The notes beneath the pieces are model-generated. The model made no database searches. It saw only the letters and a list, made by a program, of their open reading frames with translations, and was not told where the DNA came from. Position numbers and translations under genes: made by a program. From Budorcas taxicolor (taxonomy: Eukaryota; Chordata; Mammalia; Artiodactyla; Bovidae): DNA of 64,000 nt. Positions 45,846 through 56,524 of the stretch are shown here, in pieces. The stretch covers positions 17,254,001-17,318,000 of the forward strand of contig NC_068913.1 of assembly GCF_023091745.1 (NCBI RefSeq), written 5' to 3'. Positions within the stretch are counted from its first letter, which is position 1. Each line of letters starts with the position of its first letter.

Positions 45846-46020
45846 TGAACCCTATGAACTGCAGTTTGTAGCCTGCCAGGTTCCTCTGTCCATGGAATTC
45901 CCCAGGCAAGAATACTGTAGTGGCTTGCCATTCCCTTCTCCAGGGGATCTTCCTGACCCAGGAATCGAACCCAGGTCTCCTGCATTGCAGGCAGATTCTT
46001 TACTGTCTGAGCCACCACTG
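45846..46020 (-). mobile_element. Bov-tA SINE, truncated
   Basis: Antisense: ccatggaattccccaggcaa, gatcttcctgacccaggaat, attctttactgtctgagcca. The 3' terminal block is partly missing at the left edge. Confidence 0.9.
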
Positions 46021-46185
46021 GCGTGGAATAAACTGCATCTATTTGAAGTCTGCAGTTTGTTAAGTTTTGAAATACCTATATACCCATTTATTTTCTGCAT
46101 TCTATTTCGTTAGTTTCTACTCTGCTCATTATTATTTTCTCTACTTGCTTTAGGTTTAATTTGTTCTTCCTTTCTAATTTCTTTT

Positions 46186-46325
46186 TTTTTTAATTGGAGG
46201 AAAATTGCTTTACTATGTTGTGTGGGTTTCTGCGGTACAGCAACATGAATCAGCCATAAGTATACATATATCCCCTTCCCCTTGAGCCTCCCTCCCAGCC
46301 CAGGCCCCATCCCACCCCTCTGCTT
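46186..46325 (-). mobile_element. Short L1 3' end
   Basis: T-run, then aattggaggaaaattgcttt, actatgttgtgtgggtttct, caacatgaatcagccataag: antisense 3' end of a relatively young artiodactyl L1. Confidence 0.87.
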
Positions 46326-46733
46326 AAGTCATTGATTTGGGACTTCTCTGGTAGTCATTGCTGCCGTTCGGTTGCCCAGTCATGTCCGACTCTTTGTGAC
46401 TCTATGGACTGCAGCACACCAGGCCACCATCTCCCGAGGTTTGCGCAAGTTCATGTCCATTGCATCGGTGATGGTGAGAGTCATTTCCTAGGCAGGTTGA
46501 TAAGAAGTCTAGGGGTCCCCAAGGAGAGAGGGGTCTGGAATTCTCAAGGAGGAGGAAAGGACAAACTTTTTTCTCTACATTCCTTAGGATTATACAACAA
46601 CAATGTATTCTGCCTGAGGACAGTCTCTGGATTAAACCTTCTGGCTAATTCTGTTATCTTAAAATGTAAATTATGGGAGTAGGTCTGGTGAGGTCTTTAC
46701 AACCTCCAGACATTCTTTGGATTCATTGGAGAG

Positions 46734-46740
46734 TATATAA
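46734..46740 (+). promoter_or_regulatory. LTR TATA-like box
   Basis: tatataa inside the solo LTR, about 90 bp before the AATAAA, the usual spacing from U3 promoter to R. Confidence 0.55.
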
Positions 46741-46827
46741 CTTCATTGCTAATACTAATAAGCCGGTACTCTTTCTGCCCCCTTCTGATGCCTATGTCAG
46801 AAGCTTTCTCTATCTCCTTTATACTTT

Positions 46828-46833
46828 AATAAA
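46828..46833 (+). promoter_or_regulatory. LTR polyadenylation signal AATAAA
   Basis: AATAAA followed by aaaagctctgagcgatcaag, a typical R/U5 transition. Confidence 0.65.
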
Positions 46834-47004
46834 ATTTTATTACACAAAAGCTCTGAGCGATCAAGCCTCGTCTCTGGCCCCGGAATGAATTCTTCTCCTC
46901 GGGGGGCCAAGAATCCCAGCGTCGTGATTCAACAACAACCTTTCAGTGGCATCCAGCCACTTCATCCTCTGACACCCTCTTCTCATTCAGTGTTAAAAAA
47001 TTTT

Positions 47005-47240
47005 CCCCTCATACTGCTTTAGTAGCATCTCACAAATTTTGATCCATTGTATACTTAATTTTCATTCAGGTCAGAATACTTTCTAATTTTCCTCTTTAGT
47101 TTCTTTATTGACCTGAGGATCTAGAAGTATTTTATAGAGTTTGAAAATAATTGAGGTTTTTCCAAATATAGTTTTGCTATTGGCTTATGATTGAATTTCA
47201 TTGTAAGGAGAACATAGTTTATATGAATTGAATTCTTTTA
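47005..47240 (-). mobile_element. L1 fragment
   Basis: Antisense: cttattgacctgaggatcta, cacaaattttgatccattgt, attcaggtcagaatactttc, gtaaggagaacatagtttat, all L1 ORF2-like phrases. Confidence 0.65.
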
Positions 47241-48475
47241 CATTTATCAGCACTGATTTCATGGTCTAGGATCTGTACTTTACCCAACACTGGGTGAATC
47301 TGGAGGTTTTCCAGTTGGCTGGTGTGGCGGGTATTGCTCCTGGCCCAGTGTTAGCACCTGGGACTGTTACCTCTAATCCTCTCAGTTGGTTCAGTTCCTA
47401 GCTTTGGGCAATTTCCGCACGTACATTCACTCATCAGTATTCAGCTGAATACTCACGGGGAGCCCTCCACAGACCTCCCAAGTTCACATCCTATGAACTT
47501 CTTTCCAGCTCTCTGCCCTCATCCTCAGAATTCTAGCCCCCTTGGTCTTTCTAGGCTCTCAGCTCTTAGTCCTCATCCATCCCAGGGGATCTGCCAGGTT
47601 CTGGCATGGTTCCCTGTCTCTGTACTGTGACCTGGAAATGCTGCCAAAACGGTAGACTGGGGCAGTTGCAGGACTCACCTCATTTTCTTCCCACCTATCA
47701 GGGATTACTGTCCTTGCCTGATGGGTTTACTTGTTTCACAAACTGTCATTGCCTAAATGTGGTCTGTTTTTCATTGTTTCCAGAATGAGAATAAATCTGG
47801 TCCATATTAGTCCGTCTTAGTTGGAAGGAAAACTGTCCGTCTCTCTCTTTGCTCTTCTAAGAAGCTGCAACAGTAGGTATGTCAGAGCTTCTTCCCACGT
47901 GGAAAGAGCCCCGTCCGTCTTCCACAGCCTCTCTCTTCTCTCCCTTGTCAGCCAGGCCAGCGGCTACAGCCTCCCATAGACAGCTAAGGCAAGTCTGAGA
48001 GTAGGAATTTTTATTTGTCAGCTTTTATAGTGGTAACACGCAATCCCAAATCTGAGCTGCTGGTATCCACATTTATTTCTTGCCTGCATGACTTGAAGGC
48101 TATCGTTGGCTCCTGCTCTGCTGGACTCAGCAAGCTTAGCTTTTTTTCAGCTAGGCTTTCTTGGACTCATTTCAGCTCTGTGTAGCTGCTGCTTCTGGCA
48201 CCGGAGTTGAAGAAGGCATGCTAGTTTCTTGGTGAAGGTTCAGAGGGAGAGGCACAGGTCGAAGCACACAACCGCATTTAAAGCTTCTGCTCAGTTGTGG
48301 CATACCTGATGTGTGGGCCCATTCCACTGGCCAAAGCAAATCAGTAACCAAGTCCAGAGTCAAATGTATGGGAAAGCACACCCTCCCTACAGCAAGCATG
48401 ATAAAGACAGAGAAAGAAAAACTAATTATAAACAATTATGATCTTCCATAGAATTGGTGGCTTGCACTTTCCTCC
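47241..48475. other. Non-coding stretch, nothing recognised
   Basis: No supported gene; frames are short and opposed on the two strands. Confidence 0.4.
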
Positions 48476-48479
48476 TGTA

Positions 48480-48705
48480 TTTCTCTACTATGTGCTCTGC
48501 CGGCACAGAGGACCTTTCTCATAGTACTTAGCACATCATATATTTCACAGATTAATTTCAGTTCAACATTTATATGACTCTTTTGTCTGTCCTCTACCAG
48601 AAAATAAGCTTCATAAATACAGAGATAGTGCCTGGCATATAGTAGTAGTAGCAGATAGTAACTGATATATGGATGAATGAGTGAGTGAGTGAGTCAGTGA
48701 ATGAA
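48480..48705 (+). repeat. L2 3' end with (GAGT)n tail
   Basis: ccagaaaataagcttcataa, acagagatagtgcctggcat, atagtagtagtagcagatag and gaatgagtgagtgagtgagt: the recognisable terminal part of L2. Confidence 0.7.
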
Positions 48706-48798
48706 TCTCTCTCTCTGCTTATTTTCCCAAGGTACTAAGGAATGTGCTAGATGGCATTTGGTTAGAAACTATTTAGGATGCACTAGCCCGGGACCAGG

Positions 48799-49017
48799 GC
48801 TTCCCAGGTGGCCGCTAGTGGTAAAGAACCTGCCTGCCAGTGCAGGAGACATAAGAGACGCAGGTTCAATCCCTGGATTGGGAATATCCCCTGGAGAAGG
48901 AAATGCACCCTACTCCAGTATTCTTGCCTAGAGAATCCCATGGACAGAGGAACCTGGCAGTCTGCGGTCCACGGGGTCACAAAGAGTCAGACACAACTGA
49001 AGTGGCTGAGCTTTTGA
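48799..49017 (+). mobile_element. Bov-tA SINE
   Basis: Forward SINE: gggcttcccaggtggccgct, ggttcaatccctggattggg, actccagtattcttgcctag, agtcagacacaactgaagtg end. Confidence 0.93.
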
Positions 49018-49232
49018 GCATGAGCCTAGGACCAAGAGATGCTACATGATTCAGTCATACTTGCCAGACGGCTCAGCCCTGGCACTCGACGAGGAGACTT
49101 GTTTTCCCTTGCTGCTCTTCTCTGTACGTATTCTTGTGGATGTGGGGAGCTAGGGTTTGGAGCAACACTCAAGCATTCCTGGATTCTTGGCATAATCCCA
49201 AATGAATAACCTCCATAACTGCACCCAGTTTT

Positions 49233-49937
49233 TTTTTTTTTTTTTTTGTCATTTAATGTAATTCTTTATTGAAAGAATTTTCTCTGTGCCTATAATAGAA
49301 CATAGCAGTGCACGCTAAAAGATGAAGAATTTAAATCATTAACTTTGTTTTATCTTTTGAAATATTATTTTTATATAGATCCCATTAAGAAACAAAGTCA
49401 TTAATATTAAATAAAACAGAATAATTTCTGATTCTGTCTGAAGAAGCAATTCTTGGAGTTATTTTCAAATATAGAGATTCCTGGTACTTCTCTAAAATGT
49501 TTAATTAACTTATTGATTGATTGACTGGGAGATAGGTACAATAACCATTCTTATTATTCTAATAGTCACAGGAAGGTAGAACTCTGTTATCGGCCTGCTT
49601 CTTTTACCCCATTATTGTAATATAATTACAATAAAACTTGAAATATGTGTTTACACCTCAGGAACAGGATACCCTAGAATGAGGGAAATATGATAATATA
49701 ACTTATGTCAACATTATTCCCTATTCTGTCACTTTATCTTAGTGAGCACTAAGATTTATAACCAGGTCTTTCTTTCTCAAGGGCCTTCTCTTCACCACCA
49801 TGCGTGTCTCTTTTTGCAGATAACCTCCCACTTTCTTTCTCTCTTAAAAAAAAAAAAATTATTTAATTTAATTGGAGGCTAATTACTTTACAATATTGTA
49901 TTGGTTTTGCCATACATCAACATGAATCCGCCACAGG
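49233..49937 (-). mobile_element. Candidate L1 insertion with 3' transduction
   Basis: Minus-strand order: about 80 bp of L1 3' end (49,859-49,937; complement of aacatgaatccgccacagg and ttggaggctaattactttac), about 600 bp of non-L1 sequence (49,248-49,846), AATAAA (49,265-49,270), and 18 nt later a poly(A) tail (T-run ending 49,247). The whole is bounded by ctgcacccagtttt (49,219-49,232) and ctacacccagtttt (49,938-49,951), one mismatch in 14. The L1's own A-rich end reads attaaattaaat without AATAAA, which would favour read-through. Confidence 0.7.
49265..49270 (-). promoter_or_regulatory. AATAAA used by the candidate transduction
   Basis: Canonical AATAAA on minus, 18 nt before the poly(A) tail, the normal spacing for cleavage and polyadenylation. 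Confidence 0.7.
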
Positions 49938-49951
49938 CTACACCCAGTTTT

Positions 49952-50505
49952 AACAGTTGGCTTACTGAGCAGCAGGCTGCCGGGAAGCAGAATATCAGGT
50001 GAGAAGATCAAAGCTGGGTGAGGCTTCTGGTGGCATTTAGAACTTGGCGTTGCATCCCTCTGAGCCACATGGGCTGGGTTAGCTTCCCACAGAGCTCTAG
50101 CACAGCCTTCGGATTATTTGTACCAGGTATTTGGGGTTAGGGCTGGATGGCCTCTCTCCCAGGTTATCCTATCTTAAGCTTCATTCAAGAATGATCTCTG
50201 AAGATTCATGCTGTGTCCTTGGACACAGTAACCTCTGGGATCTGCACAGAGTATCTCTTGTCATAATAGTCTCAGGATTGGTATGGTACATTGTTGGCCA
50301 TGGTAATCTCTGGAGACTCAAAAAGCATGTTCTTGGGCTCCTCAAATCACCATTTACCACTTGTTTTCAAGTTAAGTTTGTCCAGTTGGGTGCAGACTTA
50401 GAGGTGGCTTCAGTGGTATTAGTAATGATCTATTTCTTTAGCTGGGTGGTAGATACACAGGATTTTACATAATTATTTTATTTAAAACCTACTTATATGT
50501 AACAT
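49952..50505. other. Non-coding stretch, nothing recognised
   Basis: The plus frame 50,131-50,472 (113 residues) begins at a Met, but no domain or splice context is seen. It contains three diverged repeats of a ggtaatctctgg / ggaacctctggg-like phrase (50,230-50,315). Confidence 0.4.
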
Positions 50506-50509
50506 ATAT

Positions 50510-51370
50510 GTTCCTTTGAATATATCAAATATCTCAAAGGATAAGGAAATGAAAAAATAAGAAAAAAATAACATTAAAACTAAAGTGAGATTCCATTTTC
50601 AGTCATCAGATGACCACAAAGATTAAGTAACTGCTAAGACTCAATAAGCCGAAGAATTGATGCTTTCAAACTGTGGTGGTGGAGAAGACTCTTGAGAGTC
50701 CCTTGGACTGCAAGGAGATCCAACCAGTCCATTCTGAAGGAGATCGGTCCTGGGTGTTCTTTGGAAGGAATGATGCTAAAGCTGAAACTCCAGTACTTTG
50801 GCTACCTCATGGGAAGAGTCGACTCATTGGAAAAGACTCTGATGCTGGGAGGGTTTGGGGGCAGGAGGAAAAGGGGACGACAGAAAATGAGATGGCTGGA
50901 TGGCATCACTGACTCAATAGACGTGAGTTTGAGTAAACTCCGGGAGTTGGTGATGAACAGGGAGGCCTGACTTGCTGCAATTCATGGGGTCACAAAGAAC
51001 TGGACACGACTGAGGGACTGAACTGAAGACTCAATAATGGTGAAAAAGAGAAAAAGCAGATAAACTCATAAGTGGGGGGAATATAAATTGTCACAGTCTT
51101 TAAGGAAAGTCCTTTGATATACCTATCAAAAGGGCATCCTCTTTGTTCTTAAAATTTCACTTTATGAATATATTGTATTGATATATCTACACAAAGACTA
51201 ATGTGTATGAGACTGTTCAGTGAAGCTTTAGTCATATTAACAAAGGACTGGCCACATTGAAAGGCCCAGCAAAGACAGACTGAATAAGTGAAATGAACTG
51301 CTGTGAAGCTCTTAAGTCTAACACTGCTTTTCACCTACTGACACAGAATGAACTCCATAATGCTGGGTGA
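50510..51370 (+). mobile_element. Old L1 3' region split by BovB
   Basis: Forward L1 text before (gaaatgaaaaaataag; gtgagattccattttcagtc) and after (aaagcagataaactcataag; gcccagcaaagacagactga; acacagaatgaactccataa) the BovB insertion. Confidence 0.65.
50648..51025 (+). mobile_element. 378-bp BovB with 12-bp target-site duplication
   Basis: 5'-truncated forward BovB, gccgaagaattgatgctttc to gggactgaactg. The perfect direct repeat aagactcaataa is at 50,636-50,647 and 51,026-51,037, so the truncated form is how it inserted. The 92-residue frame inside is a C-terminal remnant. Confidence 0.95.
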
Positions 51371-51374
51371 AGAA

Positions 51375-51440
51375 GTAAGGAAGAGAGAGGAGGAGGGGAG
51401 GGAAGGGGGTAAAAAAAGGAAGAGAGAGCCGGAAGAGGGA
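51375..51440. repeat. GA-rich tract
   Basis: Almost pure purine (agaggaggaggggagggaag) on plus. Confidence 0.85.
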
Positions 51441-51459
51441 AAATGCCAAAGGGAAGTGA

Positions 51460-51950
51460 AGGGTGCTGTCAAAAAGCAGTGACTGGTTGAGTAGAGCTGA
51501 ATTGAAGATCAGGTATTAGGACCTGGAAGGAGGCAAATGAGCAATCTAAGTAGGAGTGAGGACCTGCAATACCGTGCTGAAAGGTTTGTTCTGTGTCTTG
51601 GAGAAGATGGACAGCCTGTGAAGCATTTTACAGAGGGGAGTGGTTGGGTCACATTACTGTCACTCAGCAGCACTGGGGATAGAGATCAGAGGTGAGGGAT
51701 CAGATGGAGGTTTGGAAGCAATGACATACTTGGGCTGGAGAGATCAGCGAGAAACACGATGGACCAGATGCACTGAGCAACTGGATATGGGGAGTAAGGA
51801 AGAGGAGAGAATCTGGGATGTTCTCAGGGGCCAGACCAGGTCACCAGCTGAGTGATTACGCCATTCAGAGAAATGGGACCCAGAGGGACTGCTGGTTTGT
51901 GGTGAAGGCAGAGGGTGGCACAGAGCAAATGTAATAGTCTTGGCCTTCAA
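51460..51950 (+). repeat. Old L2-like repeat
   Basis: gtgtcttggagaagatggac, ggagtggttgggtcacatta, gagaaatgggacccagaggg: the same consensus type as 17,340-18,700. Confidence 0.4.
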
Positions 51951-53525
51951 TGTTCACTATGGGAAAAGCTCAAGAAACTCTTAAGAATGTGAATAGGCAC
52001 AATTTTAATCAATTTCACTGTATCGATATTTTTCTGACAACCAAGTATGTAATATACTTCAAAGAAAGTCTGCACAAATTCCAATATTTGTTTCTTGGAA
52101 CACTAGAGATGAGATGATTACATAAGAACAAGGATTGTTGAGGTTTTGTTTTTGATTTTTTTTTCCCATCAGGGACATGTTATGTTTTGTTTTGAAGAGT
52201 CGAAATCAAGCCTGAGCAGTGATTTATTCATAACAAAATCAATTTGAGAAAAATCCCAAAGTGCAGAATCTGGCAAAACCACAGCACTCTTCATTAAGAT
52301 GCAAGAGAGGGATAACAGCCAAGTGATGAATTTAAGGTAACACCAGCTAATATACAAAGGAGAAGATAACTGGAGAATTCCAGTAGTACTTAAAATAATT
52401 TCAAGAAACTGTGAGTGCAGAGTTAAAGGGCAAATTTGAAGGATAGTAAAAATAAAATTGTAAGCTTCAGTTAATTTCAGAGGGAACTAGGAAAGGAAGT
52501 CTGTATTTTGCTGTCTTTGCCATCCACAAGTGCTGATTTATTATTTAGAATTCCTCCTGTATAATTCTTGTTTTTCTTAGCTTCCCATGCCTTCTATTGA
52601 TGTGGTAGTTACCTTAGGTCTATTTTATTCCACAGGAACGTAATACTGTTTAGAACCAGGGTTGTGTTACCATGTTTGCACCTCCCCCCTCCTCTAGGTA
52701 CCCAGAACAGCCATTGCAGGCTGGAGGGCAGGCTCCGAATTAAGAGGGTAGGATGCTAAAAGACCCATGGAAATAGGAGAAGCTCTAAAGCAGCTCAAAA
52801 TGAATGAGGTCATACTGGCTATCCTGAAATAATAACACAGCATTCTGAAAGGCTCTACAAGGTCAGGTTAGGAGTTTGTTAGGATGAAAGCCACAGGGGA
52901 TGTCCAGTTCACCTGGAGCAGTGGGAGTCAGTGTTACCTAAAGAATGGGCTGGCTGGGAAGGAGATCATTGTCCTGGCAGAAATGCTCACCCCAAGAATG
53001 CCCAGTCACCAAGAGTGTTTGTCTAAAGGGTGTACAGAATAGAGCAGACACAGGATTAGAAGCCTCTTAGGATCCTTGGCAAGTTTAAGAGTCCATATTT
53101 TTTCAGCTTGGCTACAGCAGTACTTAAAATTTTCTAACTTTCAGAGTTTGATGTGACTTTTAATGAATTAGAATGATTTTTCACACTAATTTGTGAAAAA
53201 TGATATGAAATAATGAATGCTTTTAGAAATCAAGTCAGTCCTATATATACATATAAATCAGAAATGCCATTCATATGTGTGAAATATGATTTTGGGGGCT
53301 CTTGTTTTAACACTCAGACATGTATTCAAAACATGTTTTAGTGGTGTCTCACTAAAAGACATTATAAGGAGGGGAAGCTTTTGGACACTTCAACAGCATT
53401 AATCCATCTTTGCTGTTCATGAGAGATATTGAATTATAGCTTAGAGAAAAAAGGCATAAATCATTGAACATCTAAAATTTCAAATCAAATGGTAGACTCT
53501 TTCCTGAGACTGGCATAATTCAGAT
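51951..53525. other. Unique-looking stretch, no gene seen
   Basis: About 1.6 kb without a repeat that I can name and without a supported frame. Confidence 0.4.
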
Positions 53526-53527
53526 GT

Positions 53528-53605
53528 CCACTCACTGGTTCTCAACCAGGGTAGCTCCTCAGAATCACCCATGGGTGCCCAACCTCATCCCAGACCTGCT
53601 TAGCA
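53528..53605 (+). mobile_element. MER5-like (hAT-Charlie) fragment
   Basis: cactggttctcaaccagggt, ctcctcagaatcacccatgg, ctcatcccagacctgcttag: the opening of a MER5A-type non-autonomous DNA transposon. Confidence 0.65.
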
Positions 53606-54160
53606 TGCATTTCTCTGACAGTTAAGGAAGCTAAGTGTCGCTTCGGAGGTATATTGGCCGTCTTGTTTGATTTGCCGGCTCCTATCATTTTCCTACTTTT
53701 TCATTTTTATTCTTCTTTATTTATAGGATCTTTTGGTTTCTTAGCGACATGAAACATGCAAACACACGTTCTCTCATTCTTTCGTGTGTTTAGAATGAAC
53801 ATTGAGACCAAAATCACCAACCTTTTACTTGTCGTTTTATAGGTTTAGCATGCTCGTTAGATACCTGATGAAATCAATTCTTACAGTCAGCGAAACTGAG
53901 ATTTCAACTAAATGAAAATGATAGAAATGATAGTCTAAGATATTTTAACATTTCAGTGGAGGTTTGTCATTGTTACAATTCTTGAATGTCATTGCTACTT
54001 GATAAAAATTTCTCAACGTCTTATTTTAAAGTGGAGACTTCTTTTGATACACATTTTGGTTTCAGCACTTTGTGTACATAGTATGTCCTTTTTTTACTTG
54101 AAAATGGAGAAACAAAATGTCATATATCTCCCTCATCTCTATTGTCTTTTTAAAAATAAA
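53606..54160. other. Non-coding stretch, nothing recognised
   Basis: AT-rich; no gene. Confidence 0.4.
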
Positions 54161-54164
54161 AGTA

Positions 54165-54579
54165 AAATTGATTTACAATATTGTGTTAGTTTCAGGTGTA
54201 TAGCAGTGATTCAGTTTTTTTTTTCCAGATTATATCCCATTATAGTTTTTTACAGGATATTTGGGTATAATTCCCTGTGCTAAACACTAAATCCTTATTG
54301 TTTATCTATTTTATGTATTGTAATTTGTATCCGTTAATCCCAGACTCCTAATCTGTCTGTCCCTCCTCCCTCTCCTCTTTGGTAACCATAAGTTTGTTTT
54401 CTATCTTGGTGAGTCTATATATTGATTCACTTGTATTATTTTTTATATTCTACATATAAGTGACTTCATACAGTATTTGTCTTTCTCTGTCTTATTTCAC
54501 TAAGCATAATATTCTCCAGGTGTGTCCATGTTGCTGCAAATGGCAATATTTCATCCTTTTTCATGGCTTAATAATATTC

Positions 54580-54615
<36 letters not shown>

Positions 54616-54690
54616 CACATCTTCCTTATCCATTCATCTGTTCATGGGGACTTGGGTTATTTCCATATTAGCATTGTAACTAGAATAAAA
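54165..54690 (-). mobile_element. L1 3' region
   Basis: Antisense: aattgatttacaatattgtg, ttagtttcaggtgtatagca, ttccctgtgctaaacactaa, ttatttcactaagcataata, caaatggcaatatttcatcc. A (TG)n microsatellite expanded in it. Confidence 0.88.
54583..54613. repeat. (TG)n microsatellite
   Basis: About 15 TG units inside the L1. Confidence 0.93.
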
Positions 54691-54699
54691 TGAAAACAT

Positions 54700-55090
54700 G
54701 AATCATCTTCTCTTTTCCACAGTTAATTCTCAGGTTGTTCAGTTCAGCCTCTTTGATTCTTTAACCAGACAACATTCCCTCTGACTTCTTCCTTCATTTT
54801 GCTAATCATGGTTGGGGGAGAGGGGAGGAATATTCTGAATCTCAAAGTGCATGAGAGAGTAGTAGTTTTTACTTGTTGACTTATGACTTTTCTCTTATTC
54901 TTTTAAACTGGTGTGATTTTCCCCAACTTCTTCTATTCCTCTCTTTCAAGGAGTTAATTATTTCTGTATGACTTTTATAAAGTGAGTTATAGTATTTCTT
55001 AATGTATTGAGTTCTTCGTATGTGCCAGGAACTGGGGACACAGAGATAAACAAGGCACATCTTTGCTCCTAAGCTCAGAGAACAGAGAAA
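54700..55090. other. Non-coding stretch with an L2-like end
   Basis: 54,995-55,075 (gtatgtgccaggaactgggg; acagagataaacaaggcaca) resembles L2. The rest is unassigned. Confidence 0.4.
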
Positions 55091-55413
55091 TGGTGCAGAT
55101 GCTGTGATCAACAGAATAATGGGCGTGGCCATATCTATGCTCTGATCCCCAGAACCTGCCATGCAAAAGGGCTTTGTAGATGTGATTAAGGTTAAGGACC
55201 TTGAGATGGGGAGATTAGTCTGGATTATCCAGGGGTGGGGATGCTTATCAGATTACACTAGTCCTTAAAAGCAGAGAGCCTTTCCCAGCTGTATTCAGAG
55301 CACCAGAGAGAGATGGTAGTATGAGAAGCCAGTCAACTGTTACTGGCTTTGAAGACAGAGAAAGGGACCACGCCCTGAAGGATGAATGTAGGACTCTCTA
55401 GAAATTGGGAAAG

Positions 55414-55470
55414 GTACAATCCGTGGGGTCACAAAGAGTCAGACATGACTGAGCGACTAATACTTTCACA
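55414..55470 (+). mobile_element. 57-bp SINE 3' fragment
   Basis: atccgtggggtcacaaagag, tcagacatgactgagcgact: the last part of a Bov-tA SINE only. Confidence 0.82.
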
Positions 55471-55629
55471 GGGAAACAGATTCTTCCCTTGATGCTCCAG
55501 AAGAAACGCTGCCCCACTGACATCTTGATTTTAACCCAGTGGGACCTGCATCAGACTTCTGACCTCCAGAACTGAAACTACATTTGTGTTGCTTAAGCTG
55601 CCAAACTTGTGGTAAATTCGTTAAAGGAG

Positions 55630-55761
55630 CTGCTGCTGCTGCTACGCTGCTTCAGTCGTGTCTGACTCTGTGCAACCCCATGGACTGCAGCCTACCAGGC
55701 TCCTCCGCCCATGGAATTTTCCAGGCAAGAGTACTGGAGTGGGGTGCCATCGCCTTCTCCA
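55630..55761 (-). mobile_element. BovA2-type SINE half with short target-site duplication
   Basis: (GCT)n, then cgctgcttcagtcgtgtctg, ggaattttccaggcaagagt, gtgccatcgccttctcc. Flanks ttaaaggag (55,621-55,629) and ttaaagcag (55,762-55,770) differ at one base. Confidence 0.9.
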
Positions 55762-55800
55762 TTAAAGCAGCGAAACAGAACTAATGCGGGTGCTCTCCAC

Positions 55801-56524
55801 TGGGTGTAACGCAGCTCAGACTGTGCTCAGGGTTGACTGGAGGCATCGGCAGGTGCTGTAGGTCCTCAGAGTTGAGCGTGGCCCGAGTGAGAGCGATGAG
55901 GAAATACCACCCAGGAGGAGGCCTGCAAGTTGTCCTCAGAGTATTAGGATGTGGCCAGTCACACGAAGGAAGAGGAGGACGTTTCAGACAAGGAGATAAA
56001 CACCAAAGTTAATGCTCCAGCATGTTTGCATATCAATTTCCTGTACAGGAAAAGTTGGAGGAGCTGGAAAAATAAACATAAGTAATTTCTGCTCTTGGCA
56101 AAATGGCAGGCTAGATACTCTGAAGGCTCTTTCTACTTTCCAACAACCATATTGGTGACTAATATGAGCTTTTCAGTGCATTGCTGGGCCTCCAGGAGGT
56201 AAGAAAATACCCAAAGTCTTCCATCCCACAACAGTACCAAAAATGAACTAGTGGCCTCCTGTAGCTCAGACCCTCTCTCACATTGAGACAGCTAAAAAAA
56301 GACAAAAACAGTCACCTGGAAGTGACCAGCGTGCTAACAGACTTATAAGGAATTACTAGGTGTGAAAATGGGAATCCAGAGAGGTGTACCCAGAACCAGA
56401 GCAGATTTTGTACCCGGTGAGTTTCCTGGCCAAGATAGGTGGCCGAGAGGCTAAACAGCATAAACAAGGGGAAGAATGCTAGTTGTGAATGAAAAGATGG
56501 GTCAGTCTGCATTAAAACTGAGAA
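55801..56524. other. Non-coding stretch, nothing recognised
   Basis: No supported gene; may include degraded L1 near its right end. Confidence 0.4.

Larger units (their letters stand above)
46475..46945 (+). mobile_element. Solo LTR of an endogenous retrovirus (class I-like)
   Basis: A 471-bp unit beginning TGAGAGTC and ending CCTTTCA interrupts BovB. The flanks ATGG (46,471-46,474) and GTGG (46,946-46,949) differ at one base and fit a 4-bp duplication as in gammaretrovirus-like integration. A TATA-like tatataa at 46,734 and AATAAA at 46,828 give the orientation. No retroviral gene is present. Confidence 0.85.
46358..47000 (-). mobile_element. BovB 3' fragment split by a solo LTR
   Basis: BovB lies at 46,358-46,474 (cggttgcccagtcatgtccg; tgcatcggtgatgg) and 46,946-47,000 (gtggcatccagccacttcat; cctctgacaccctcttctca). 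The intervening 471 bp is an LTR. Confidence 0.9.
55095..55800 (+). mobile_element. Old MaLR-like LTR interrupted by two SINE pieces
   Basis: atgctgtgatcaacagaata, gatgtgattaaggttaagga, ggctttgaagacagagaaag, ccagtgggacctgcatcaga, acttctgacctccagaactg, acttgtggtaaattcgttaa in consensus order. It is interrupted at 55,414-55,470 and 55,630-55,761. Confidence 0.6.

Noticed and set aside
49233..49846. Plain processed pseudogene of an mRNA 3' UTR
   Set aside because: The poly(A) and AATAAA would fit, but the target-site duplication encloses the L1 3' end as well, so a single transduction event explains more. It remains the main alternative.
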